From: Pseudomonadota bacterium | GTDB lineage: Bacteria > Pseudomonadota > Alphaproteobacteria > Acetobacterales > Acetobacteraceae | Assembly (NCBI GenBank): GCA_021808545.1 | Contig: JAKBBM010000022.1 | Span: 1-34,075 of the forward strand | Direction: 5' to 3' | Length of the DNA: 34,075 nucleotides | Shown: positions 18,339 to 26,803 of the stretch, piece after piece | Numbering within the stretch: position 1 is the first letter of the stretch | Layout of the letters: each line of letters begins with the position of its first letter | Made by a program: the position numbers and the translations under genes | Notes under the pieces: model-generated | Database searches by the model: none | Seen by the model: the letters and a program-made list of their open reading frames with translations, nothing else | What the model was told of the DNA's origin: nothing

Positions 18339-18421
18339 CACACGCGCGCGCAGGCCGGGACATAGAGAAGCAATAGAGCGAAAATGATAGCGCCCGCAGT
18401 TATGGAAATGAGATCACCCAT
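18338..18421 (-). CDS. 27-aa single-TM small protein at the head of the kdp operon
   Basis: Manual translation: MGDLISITAGAIIFALLLLYVPACARV*. SD-like AAAGGAG precedes the ATG; stop overlaps the kdpF start (TGATG). Confidence 0.72.
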   Translation of the reverse strand: MGDLISITAGAIIFALLLLYVPACARV

Positions 18422-18458
18422 GACAGGCTCCTTTCAGCCAGCTGGTGTGCGCGCGGTC

Positions 18459-18509
18459 GCATAAAATTTATATGTGGAATATCCATCTGCCGCATAAAGA
18501 GGGCATAAA
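18459..18509 (-). promoter_or_regulatory. Candidate kdp promoter/KdpE operator: three TTTATGC boxes with helical phasing
   Basis: TTTATGC on the minus strand (gcataaa on +) at 18503-18509, 18492-18498 and 18459-18465; start-to-start spacings 11 and 33 bp. TATAAA at 18467-18472 is a possible -10. Confidence 0.5.
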
Positions 18510-18658
18510 TCTTGGTATTTGTTTGATAGCAGCAAGCCAGTTCGGTTACCGTTTTGCTGATGGTGGCAACCGCTTACGGCTCTTAGGCTGGAGGCTATGG
18601 CTGCTTACTGGGAAGCCTCTCGCCTCTGGGAACGGCCATAATGGGCGCAAATTCCCCA

Positions 18659-19519
18659 TCACCCCACAGCGCGCTTGCCCAGCAGCAGGCACAGCGCCTG
18701 GGTTAAAGGTGCCCGGTTGAGCGTGTAGAAATGAAAATGCCGCACCCCTTCGGCCTGCAAGGCGCGGCATAAATCCGCGGCCAGTGTCGCAGCCACAAGC
18801 TGGCGGGTTTCGGGCTGTTCATCCAGCCCTTCCAGCACGCTGTTCATTGCCGGGGGAATGGCAGCACCGCATTGGGCCGCGAATTTGCGCGCCTGCGCGA
18901 CATTAACAATGGGCAGAATCCCCGGCACCAGCTCCGCCGTGATTCCCACTGCAACCGCGCGGTCGCGAAAACGCAAATAGGTTTCGGCGCTGAAAAAAAA
19001 TTGCGTGATCGCGCGGTCGGCCCCGGCATCGAGCTTGGCTTTTAAATTATCGAGATCAGCGGCGAGGTTTGGCGAATCCGGGTGGCCCTCGGGGTAAGCG
19101 GCAACCGAAATCTCGAACGGCGCCACCTGCTTCAGCCCCGCCACCAGGGCGGCGGCATTGGCGTAACCTTGGGGATGCGGCACGAACGGGCCGCCGCCGG
19201 GTGCATCGCCACGCAGGGCCACGATATGGCGCACCCCCGCCGCCCAGTAAGAGCGGGCGATGTCACCGATTTCGCTTTTATCCGCGCCAACGCAGGTCAG
19301 ATGTGCTGCGGCGGGCAGGGATGTTTCACGCACGATCCGTGTAACCGTGCCGTGCGTGCGCTCACGCGTGGAGCCGTCGGCGCCATAGGTTACGGAAACA
19401 AAACGCGGCGCCAGCGGGACGAGATGGCGCAACGACTCCCACAATGTTTCCTCCATCTTCTCCGTCTTGGGCGGAAAGAATTCAAACGAGACGGAAAGAT
19501 CGGAATCGGGGATGGTCAT
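18659..19519 (-). CDS. metF: 5,10-methylenetetrahydrofolate reductase
   Basis: LSVSFEFFPPKTEKMEETLWESLRHL...FVSVTYGADGSTRERT...AHLTCVGADKSEI...IVALRGDAP...AITQFFFSAETYLRFRDRAVA...VPGILPI. Confidence 0.95.
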   Translation of the reverse strand: MTIPDSDLSVSFEFFPPKTEKMEETLWESLRHLVPLAPRFVSVTYGADGSTRERTHGTVTRIVRETSLPAAAHLTCVGADKSEIGDIARSYWAAGVRHIVALRGDAPGGGPFVPHPQGYANAAALVAGLKQVAPFEISVAAYPEGHPDSPNLAADLDNLKAKLDAGADRAITQFFFSAETYLRFRDRAVAVGITAELVPGILPIVNVAQARKFAAQCGAAIPPAMNSVLEGLDEQPETRQLVAATLAADLCRALQAEGVRHFHFYTLNRAPLTQALCLLLGKRAVG

Positions 19520-20481
19520 AGAGAGGTTTCCTCCTGTGGGGGGCGTTGCCCGAGCCAGAGATGAACAGTGAGTTCCTCGCCAGCCAGGCGCTGGGGGGGA
19601 TGGGCGCGCAAGCCGGCGGCGGCAAACCAGGCGACGATTTGCGCATCGCTGAAGCCAAGTCTGGCATGGGCGTGGCGGTCGCGTAGATCCTCGCGTTCAT
19701 GCGGGCCGAAATCGGCGATCAGCAGCCGCCCATTGGGGGCCAGAATGCGCGCGGCTTCGGCCACCGCTGCCTCGGGCTGCTGGGCGTAATGCAAAACCTG
19801 ATGCAAAATCACGAGATCGGCCGAGGCGCTGGGCAGTGGCAGGGCGTACATATCGCCTTGGTGCAGTTCGGCCCGCGAGAGCCCGGCCTGGGCCAGCTTG
19901 GCGCGCGCCATGCGCAGCATTTCAGGGCTGCGGTCTATGCCCACGGCTCTATCAGCCGTGGCGCCGAACAGCTTAATCATCCGCCCGGTGCCGGTGCCGA
20001 TATCGACCAGCCGGCCAGGTGGTTCTGGGCCCAGAAGGTCGCGCATCGCGGCTTCCACCTCGGCCTCGGCCACATGCAAGGAGCGGATCGCATCCCACGC
20101 CGCCGCATGGGCGTTGAAATAATCCTCGGCCTGGCGGGCGCGCTCAGCCCGCACGGCGGCCAGACGGGCGCGGTCGGCAATGGTCCAATGGTCCTCGCCG
20201 CTGCCAGCGGTCCAGGAATCAAGCGCCTCCAGCAGCGGGCGGGTGCGCCCGGTCTCGCCCAGGCCCAGGAACGTCCAGCTGCCCTCGCGCCGGCGCGCGG
20301 CGATGCCGGCATCGGCCAGGATACGGATATGGCGCGAGACGCGCGGCTGACTCTGCCCCAAAACCTGAGCAAGCTCGCCCACAGACAGCTCCATCTCCCG
20401 CAGCAAGGCGAGGATGCGCAGGCGCGTGGGGTCGGCCAGGGCGGCGAAGATCTGGAGCGGGTCGGGCATTTCCATGCCCAT
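19516..20481 (-). CDS. ArsR-family HTH regulator fused to a SAM-dependent methyltransferase domain
   Basis: N-terminal wHTH (LADPTRLRILALLREMELSVGELAQVLGQSQPRVSRHIRILADAGIAARRREGSW), C-terminal class I MTase (RLVDIGTGTGRMIKLFG..AVGIDRSPEML; ADLVILHQVLHYAQQPEAAVAEAARILAPNGRLLIADF). 4-bp overlap with metF. Start could be 20481, 20475 or 20469. Confidence 0.9.
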   Translation of the reverse strand: MGMEMPDPLQIFAALADPTRLRILALLREMELSVGELAQVLGQSQPRVSRHIRILADAGIAARRREGSWTFLGLGETGRTRPLLEALDSWTAGSGEDHWTIADRARLAAVRAERARQAEDYFNAHAAAWDAIRSLHVAEAEVEAAMRDLLGPEPPGRLVDIGTGTGRMIKLFGATADRAVGIDRSPEMLRMARAKLAQAGLSRAELHQGDMYALPLPSASADLVILHQVLHYAQQPEAAVAEAARILAPNGRLLIADFGPHEREDLRDRHAHARLGFSDAQIVAWFAAAGLRAHPPQRLAGEELTVHLWLGQRPPQEETSL

Positions 20482-20497
20482 ATAAAGATATATTTAT
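20482..20497. promoter_or_regulatory. Near-perfect 16-bp palindrome abutting the ArsR-methyltransferase gene
   Basis: ATAAAGAT|ATATTTAT; 7 of 8 half-site positions are complementary. Confidence 0.5.
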
Positions 20498-20638
20498 GTG
20501 TGTGCAATCATCTCCGGGCGGAGGTGGCCAGACCGCATCCGCCGCACCGGTTAAGTTTGAGCGGGCGATCCGCCGGGCTTGATTGGGCTGCCTGGTTTCG
20601 CAGCACCCCATCGTGGCCAGCCGATCGCCCTTCTCCTG

Positions 20639-22351
20639 TCAGGCCGCACGGATTAGCCGGCCGGGCAGACAGCCGGTCAGTTCACCATGACGAGACACAA
20701 CCTGGCCGGCGATCATCGTCAGCTCATAGCCAATCGAACGCTGGATCAAACGGCGCCCGCCGGCGGGCAGATCGTGGCAAATAAGCGGGGCGCCAAGCCC
20801 CAGCCGCGCCAGATCGATCACGTTGATGTCCGCGCGCTTACCGGCAGCCAGTTCACCGCGATCATTCAGCCCAACCACCCGCGCGGTTGCCTGCGTTAAG
20901 CGGTGCACCATGTCAGCCACCGTCTTGCGGCCACGCTGCCGATCGCGCGCCCAGTGGCTGAGCGCGAAGGTGGAAAAGCTGGCATCGCAGATCGTGCCGA
21001 CATGCGCGCCGCCATCGCCCAGCCCAAGCACAATGTCAGGATGGGACAGAATCTCGCCGACCGCATCAAGGCTTCCATCGGCATAGTTTGCCATTGCCAA
21101 ATACAGCAGCCCACCATTTTCTCCCTCGGCCATCACGTCATACGCCAATTCTTCGGGGGTGATCCCGAGCGCGCGCGCCCGGCCCGCGATGCTGCGTTCT
21201 GGCGGCTGTTCGTAATCGGGCTCATCGCCCAGCAGAAACATATGCTCGAAATCGCGGACCGCGCGGCCCAGCACCAGGGCTGGGTCTGGATCGACCGGTT
21301 CGGCCAAAATCGCGGCGCGAATGTCTGGGCGGCGTAACTGCTCCAGGCGTGCCGCCAAGGGCAGGGCGGCGAGCCGGACAAAAGTGGGGGTGGTGTAAAA
21401 AGGGTTCAGCGTCAGATCAAAGCCCAGAATCATGCCAATCCCCCGCGGTATCAGCTGGCCTTTCATGACAAGCCCCTCCGCATTGGCTGCGGCAAGTTCG
21501 TTCAGCAGGCGCGGATAGCTGTAGGGACCGGTATTGCCGGTGCCGATGGAAAAGGTCAGCGGCCGTCCTGAGGCCCGCGCCAATTCGCGCATGGCATCCA
21601 GGTTGGCGTCTGGCAGGTGGATATCCTCGACAATCTGAAACACCCCCCGGCCCTTGGCCCGTAGAACCTCGGCAAACGCCAACAACTCGGCCTGTGCGGC
21701 CTGATAGGTCGGGATTGCCTTGCCGTCGCTGGAACGGTGGAACAAGCTGCGCGACGTGGCGATGCCCAGCGCGCCGTGATCAAGCGCCTGATCCAGCAGA
21801 CGGCACATTTCTTGGATGTCGGCGGGGGTCGCGGGCTCGCGGTTCGCGCCGCGCTGCCCCATGACGTAAACCCGCAGCGGCGCATGTGGAACATAAGCCG
21901 CCACATCCATGTCGTACTGGCGTGAGGCGAGAAAGTTGAGATAGTCGGGGAATGTCTCCCAGGTCCAGGGAAGCCCCTCGGTCAGGACCGGGTGCGGAAT
22001 ATCCTCGACCCCCTCCATCAGGCGCACCATGGCATCGCGTGATGCGGCATCGCCACGGCATGGCGCAAAGCCGACCCCGCAATTGCCGATCACCGCCGTG
22101 GTCACCCCATGGTAAGATGATGGCGACAGATGATTGTCCCAGGTGACCTGCCCGTCATAATGGGTGTGAATATCGACAAAGCCAGGTGTGACAAGCCGCC
22201 CCTTCGCGTCGATTTCGGTCTTGCCGGGAGCCAGGCCAAGGCCGATTTCGGCGATCAATCCACCCGCAATGGCCACATCGGCGACGAAGGGTGCGCGCCC
22301 CGTTCCATCAACCACCGTACCGCCACGAATCACGGTATCGAAAGCGCTCAT
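20639..22351 (-). CDS. N-acyl-D-amino-acid deacylase / D-aminoacylase (amidohydrolase family)
   Basis: [34 protein letters not shown]...[49 protein letters not shown]...; [41 protein letters not shown]. Confidence 0.85.
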   Translation of the reverse strand: MSAFDTVIRGGTVVDGTGRAPFVADVAIAGGLIAEIGLGLAPGKTEIDAKGRLVTPGFVDIHTHYDGQVTWDNHLSPSSYHGVTTAVIGNCGVGFAPCRGDAASRDAMVRLMEGVEDIPHPVLTEGLPWTWETFPDYLNFLASRQYDMDVAAYVPHAPLRVYVMGQRGANREPATPADIQEMCRLLDQALDHGALGIATSRSLFHRSSDGKAIPTYQAAQAELLAFAEVLRAKGRGVFQIVEDIHLPDANLDAMRELARASGRPLTFSIGTGNTGPYSYPRLLNELAAANAEGLVMKGQLIPRGIGMILGFDLTLNPFYTTPTFVRLAALPLAARLEQLRRPDIRAAILAEPVDPDPALVLGRAVRDFEHMFLLGDEPDYEQPPERSIAGRARALGITPEELAYDVMAEGENGGLLYLAMANYADGSLDAVGEILSHPDIVLGLGDGGAHVGTICDASFSTFALSHWARDRQRGRKTVADMVHRLTQATARVVGLNDRGELAAGKRADINVIDLARLGLGAPLICHDLPAGGRRLIQRSIGYELTMIAGQVVSRHGELTGCLPGRLIRAA

Positions 22352-23262
22352 GCCGGCATCTCCTCTTTGGCCGCGTTCGGTAAGACCCGCCCCATCGCGA
22401 CGCCGCCCTTGATCGTGGTGCGGTGGACCACCCGGATCTGATCGACCGGATGGCCCAAGGCGGCATGCATCGTGCGCCGGTTATCCCACAGCACCATGTC
22501 GTTATTTTCCCATTCATGGATGTACTGGAACCGTGGCTGCAGCGCGTGATCGATCAGCCGGCGGATCAGCGCGTCACCCTTTTCATTACGCTGTCCGATA
22601 ATATGGTCGATGTTCAGCGTGCTGACGTTCAACACCTTGCGTCCGGTTTCGGGATGAACCCAAACCAGCGGATTGGCGACCGGCGGGAAGTCGGGATACT
22701 GGTCCTTGCGCGGGGATAACCGGGTGCCCCCCTGCTGGTTGAAGCGCATTTCCTCTAACCCGGGGCGAAAGAGATAGACCGCTTCGAGGTCCGCGATCTC
22801 GTCCTTGGTGGCGTCATCCAGCTCATCATAGGCGGCGGCCGTGTCGAGCCATCCGGTCTGGCCGCCGGTTTCGGCCTTGCGGACCATCCGCAGCAACGCC
22901 CCCGCATTGGGCGTGGTTGTGAAGGCCAGATCGGTGTGCCACGGAATCCGCTGGGCGGTGGCCACGCCGTCAAACTCATAGACCGGGCCGCCCCCGCCCC
23001 CCTCGTTCGTGAGCAGGATCAGTTCCGGATAACCTTGCAAGCGAAATTTCTCGATCGGGTGGGGCTCAAGTTCGCCAAAGCAGCGGCTGAGTTCCAGTTG
23101 CACATCAGGCGACGTGCCAATGCCGCGAAAGACCAGCACGCCGTGGTCCAGCCAAACTTGCTTTAACGCCGCGGCGGTATCGGGCGTGATGCCGCCCGCG
23201 ATATCCAACCCCACGATTTCTCGGCCAAAGCCGCCATCTAGCTTGCGCACCTCAAAATTCAT
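22348..23262 (-). CDS. TauD/TfdA-family Fe(II)/2-oxoglutarate-dependent dioxygenase
   Basis: MNFEVRKLDGGFGREIVGLDIAGGI...HGVLVFRG...RIPWHTDLAF (HxD) ... WDNRRTMHAALGHPVDQIRVVHRTTIKG (distal His/Arg). 4-bp overlap with the deacylase. Confidence 0.88.
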   Translation of the reverse strand: MNFEVRKLDGGFGREIVGLDIAGGITPDTAAALKQVWLDHGVLVFRGIGTSPDVQLELSRCFGELEPHPIEKFRLQGYPELILLTNEGGGGGPVYEFDGVATAQRIPWHTDLAFTTTPNAGALLRMVRKAETGGQTGWLDTAAAYDELDDATKDEIADLEAVYLFRPGLEEMRFNQQGGTRLSPRKDQYPDFPPVANPLVWVHPETGRKVLNVSTLNIDHIIGQRNEKGDALIRRLIDHALQPRFQYIHEWENNDMVLWDNRRTMHAALGHPVDQIRVVHRTTIKGGVAMGRVLPNAAKEEMPA

Positions 23263-23322
23263 GTTTCTCCCCCGTCTTATGAATTGAATTTGCAAGGTCC
23301 ACATTGCGCGCCATTCAGCCCC

Positions 23323-23352
23323 GCCGCATCATCCAAATGCATGATGAGCGGC
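23323..23352. promoter_or_regulatory. Imperfect inverted repeat upstream of the dioxygenase gene
   Basis: GCCGCATCAT (23323-23332) versus ATGATgaGCGGC (23341-23352): complementary apart from a 2-nt bulge. Confidence 0.3.
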
Positions 23353-23397
23353 CGCCGGTTTTGTAAATCTCAGCCGCCAGGGGCGGCGGTGCCGGTG

Positions 23398-26004
23398 TCA
23401 GGAGCGTTTGGCCGCCAGCCAGACCACACCCTCATTGGCGACGAAGCTGGCGGCGGCGGCCAGGCAGGCCAGCAAAACTTGCCCCGCCGCCAGGGGGGCA
23501 AAGCCAAACAGGGCGCGCAGGCTAGGCACGGCGAGGCTGAGCGCCAGGGAGGGCAGCGCCAAACCCGCGACAATGCCAAGAGCCGCGTTGGGGCGTGTGA
23601 GGGCCGGCAGGGCGGGACCGCGCAAATGCCGGTTGCTCAGCACCAGCCCCAAATTGCCCAGCACCAGCGTGATGAAGGTCATGGCGCGGGCCGCCGCCTC
23701 GCCGCCAGGGGCGCTGGCTTGGAGCAGGAACACGGCCAGGGCGGCGGCCAGCACGCAAAGCCCCTGGCCAAAAGCGCGCCGCAGCAGGGCCAGGCTAAAG
23801 AGCGGCGTGCTGGTGCTGCGCGGCGGGCGGGACATGATATCCGCCTCTTCCGGCTCGGCCTCGAACACGATGGAGGAGACCGGGTCGATGATCAGCTCCA
23901 GGAACACGACATGCACGGGTCCCAGCAGCAGCGGCCCGCCGAGGAGCACCGGAATCAACGACATACCCGCGATCGGCACATGCACGGCAAGGATATAGGC
24001 AAAGGCCTTGCGCAGATTATCATCGATCCGCCGGCCCAGCCGGATGGCGCCGGCCAGGCTCGTGAAATCATCATCCAGCAACACCAGGTCCGCGGCGGCG
24101 CGGGCGACATCGGTGCCGCGCTTGCCCATCGCCACGCCAATATGCGCGGCCTTGAGCGCGGGGGCGTCGTTCACGCCATCGCCGGTCATCGCCACCACGG
24201 CGCCATTGGCCGCCATGGCCTGTACCAGGCGCAGCTTTTGTTCGGGCATGATCCGGGCGAACACCCGCACGCGGGCCACGTGCGCGCGCAAGGCGGCATC
24301 ATCCAGGGCGTTTATGTCCGGACCGGTGAGCACCTGTTTGGCCTCTATCCCCGCTTGCCGGGCAATGGCGCGGGCCGTGGCCGGATGATCGCCGGTGATC
24401 ATCGCCACTTCAAGGCCCGCCCGCCGGCAGGCCGCCACCGCCGCCGGCACGCCAGGACGTAGCGGGTCGGCCAGCCCCGCCAGACCCAGAAACGTGAAAT
24501 CGAAATCATGCTGCGAGTCGGGCCAGACACCATGGGCATGCACGCCCTTGGCCACGGCCAGCACCCGCAGCCCCTCGGCCGCCATGGCCGCCACATCCTG
24601 GCGGATGGCCGCCCGGGCCGACGCACCCAGATGGCACAGATCCGCGATGGCCTCGGGCGCACCCTTGGCGGCGATGATGAAGGGTGGGCCATCCGGTGTC
24701 CGCCAAGCCTGCGACACGGCCAGCAGCTCCGGCTGCAGCGGGTAGTTTTGCGCCAGTGCCCAAGCGCCGTGCAAATGCTCGGTCCCGGCCAGCCCGGCCT
24801 GCCCCAGCCGGTGCAGGGCCCGGTCCATTGGGTCGAACGGGTCGGGCTGGCTGGCCAGGATGGAAAATTCCAGCACCTCATGAAACGCTTCCGGCAAGCT
24901 ATCTGGCGCCGCGTCGGCCAATGTCAGGCTGCGCCCACCCGCCACCAGCCGCGCCACCATCATGCGATTTTGGGTGAGCGTGCCGGTTTTGTCGGTGCAG
25001 AGCATGGTGGCCGTGCCCAGCGCCTCGATCGCAGCACCGCGCCGGGCCAATACCCGCTGACGCGCCAGCCGGAAGGCGCCCAGCACCAGGAAGATTGTGA
25101 GAATGAGCGGTAATTCCTGCGGCAGCACGGCCATGGCCAAGGTAATACCGGCCAGCACCGCGCGCAGCCACGCGCCATGCAGCAGCCCATAGGCAATAGT
25201 GAGCAAGATAGCGGCGCTGAGGCCGGCACTGGCGAACAGCCAGACGAGGCGGCGCATCTGGCGTTGCAGCGGCGGTGAAGCGGTTTGCACCCCGCCAAGT
25301 GAGGCGCCAATACGGCCCATGGCGGTGCGCGCGCCAATGGCCGTGATCTCGGCGGTGCCTTGGCCGCTCACGATCAGGCTGCCGGCCCAGAGCTGGGAGC
25401 TGTCATCGCCGCCGGGCGGGGCGGCGCTGGCGGGGCCGGGGCGTTTGCGCACGGGTACGGATTCACCGGTCAGCAGGGATTCATCGGCGTGCAGGGCAGT
25501 GGCCGCGCACAGCCGCGCATCGGCGGGCACGCGCTCGCCCTCGGCCAGGCTGACCACATCGCCCACCACCAGCTCACGCGCGGGCAGGCGGATACGCTGG
25601 CCGTCGCGCCAGACCAGGGTGCTGGGCGCGGCCAAGGCGCGCAAGGCGGTAAGCGCGTGTTCGGCGCGCATGTCCTGCACCGCCACCAGGGCGATGTTGA
25701 GTAGCGCGAACCCCAGCAGGATCAGTGCCTCGGCCCGATCGCCCAGCAGCAGATAGATCAGGCCCGCCGCCAGCAGCAATTGCAGCATGGGCTCGCGCGC
25801 CGTCTCGGCCACGATGCGTGGCAGCGAGCGGCGCCGGTCATGGGGCAATTCATTGGGCCCATCGCGCCGCCGCCGCGCCGCGGCCTCGGCCGAGGAGAGG
25901 CCAAGGGGCGCCTGCTGGGTATCCGCCGCCGCGCTTGTGGCCAAATCTTCATCTCCGAATGACAATTCGTCACGATAAAACCGGTTTGCGGGCGTGACCG
26001 CCAT
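23398..26004 (-). CDS. HAD-type P-type cation-transporting ATPase
   Basis: DESLLTGESVPV; CTDKTGTLTQNRM; GDGVNDAPALKAAHIGVAMGKRGTDVARAAADLVLLDDDF; FLELIIDPVSSIVFEAEPEE. ORF extends to 26064; likely start MAVTPANRF. Confidence 0.88.
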   Translation of the reverse strand: MAVTPANRFYRDELSFGDEDLATSAAADTQQAPLGLSSAEAAARRRRDGPNELPHDRRRSLPRIVAETAREPMLQLLLAAGLIYLLLGDRAEALILLGFALLNIALVAVQDMRAEHALTALRALAAPSTLVWRDGQRIRLPARELVVGDVVSLAEGERVPADARLCAATALHADESLLTGESVPVRKRPGPASAAPPGGDDSSQLWAGSLIVSGQGTAEITAIGARTAMGRIGASLGGVQTASPPLQRQMRRLVWLFASAGLSAAILLTIAYGLLHGAWLRAVLAGITLAMAVLPQELPLILTIFLVLGAFRLARQRVLARRGAAIEALGTATMLCTDKTGTLTQNRMMVARLVAGGRSLTLADAAPDSLPEAFHEVLEFSILASQPDPFDPMDRALHRLGQAGLAGTEHLHGAWALAQNYPLQPELLAVSQAWRTPDGPPFIIAAKGAPEAIADLCHLGASARAAIRQDVAAMAAEGLRVLAVAKGVHAHGVWPDSQHDFDFTFLGLAGLADPLRPGVPAAVAACRRAGLEVAMITGDHPATARAIARQAGIEAKQVLTGPDINALDDAALRAHVARVRVFARIMPEQKLRLVQAMAANGAVVAMTGDGVNDAPALKAAHIGVAMGKRGTDVARAAADLVLLDDDFTSLAGAIRLGRRIDDNLRKAFAYILAVHVPIAGMSLIPVLLGGPLLLGPVHVVFLELIIDPVSSIVFEAEPEEADIMSRPPRSTSTPLFSLALLRRAFGQGLCVLAAALAVFLLQASAPGGEAAARAMTFITLVLGNLGLVLSNRHLRGPALPALTRPNAALGIVAGLALPSLALSLAVPSLRALFGFAPLAAGQVLLACLAAAASFVANEGVVWLAAKRS

Positions 26005-26069
26005 GATCTGGCGCAATAAAAAGTCCCGCCGCAAACCGCGGTGGATGAGCATGATAAGAGGCAAGTGTG

Positions 26070-26762
26070 ATGCAAGGCCATAGGGAAAACCACCTGATCG
26101 AGCGGACGGGCTGGCTGCGCGCGGCGGTATTGGGCGCGAATGATGGAATCATCTCCACCGCCAGCCTGATCATGGGCGTGGTCGCGGCGGCGGGCACAAG
26201 GCACGACGCGCTGGTGGCCGGGGTGGCCGGGCTGGTGGCGGGCGCCATGGCGATGGCGGCGGGGGAGTATGTGTCGGTCAGTTCCCAGGCCGATACCGAG
26301 CGCGCGGCCCTGGCCAAGGAACGGCACGAGCTGGCGCACGATCCCGCCTTCGAGGCGGAGGAACTGGCGCAAATCTATGCCGCGCGCGGGGTAGAGCTGG
26401 GTTTGGCCCGTGTGGTGGCGGGCCAGCTCATGGCGCACGATGCCCTGGGCGCCCATGCGCGCGACGAGTTGGGTCTCTCCGAGCTGACCGGCGCCAATCC
26501 GGTGCAGGCGGCCCTGGCCTCGGCCGTGACCTTTGCTGCCGGGGCCGCGGTGCCGTTGCTGGTGGCCTTGCTGGCGCCGCGCGGCTTGGTGCTGCCGCTG
26601 ATGGGTGCTGGCGCGCTGGCATGCCTGGCCGGCCTTGGCGCGCTGGGGGGCATGGCCGGCGGGGCGGCGCCTTGGCGGCCCGCCTTGCGCGTGGTGTTTT
26701 GGGGCGCCTTGGCGATGGTGGCGACCACCGGCATCGGCTGGTTATTTGGCGCCGCCATCTGA
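26070..26762 (+). CDS. VIT1/CCC1 family (Fe2+/Mn2+ transporter) membrane protein
   Basis: RTGWLRAAVLGANDGIISTASLIMGVVAAAG...AGAMAMAAGEYVSVSSQADTERAALAKERHEL...DALGAHARDELGLSE. Confidence 0.9.
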   Translation: MQGHRENHLIERTGWLRAAVLGANDGIISTASLIMGVVAAAGTRHDALVAGVAGLVAGAMAMAAGEYVSVSSQADTERAALAKERHELAHDPAFEAEELAQIYAARGVELGLARVVAGQLMAHDALGAHARDELGLSELTGANPVQAALASAVTFAAGAAVPLLVALLAPRGLVLPLMGAGALACLAGLGALGGMAGGAAPWRPALRVVFWGALAMVATTGIGWLFGAAI

Positions 26763-26803
26763 ACCGGTTTAGGCACACACCCGAAAGAGACGAAGGACCC
26801 CCT

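Noticed and set aside
18591-18619. GAGGCT...AGCCTC inverted repeat between metF and the kdp operon
   Set aside because: Only 6-bp arms and a 17-nt loop with no T-tract; not convincing as a metF terminator.
20563-20630. 8-bp inverted repeat GGGCGATC...GATCGCCC
   Set aside because: Short arms with a 52-nt loop; expected by chance at this GC content.
23284-24462. 392-aa plus-strand ORF
   Set aside because: Antisense to the P-type ATPase; Gly/Gln/His/Arg-rich shadow translation.
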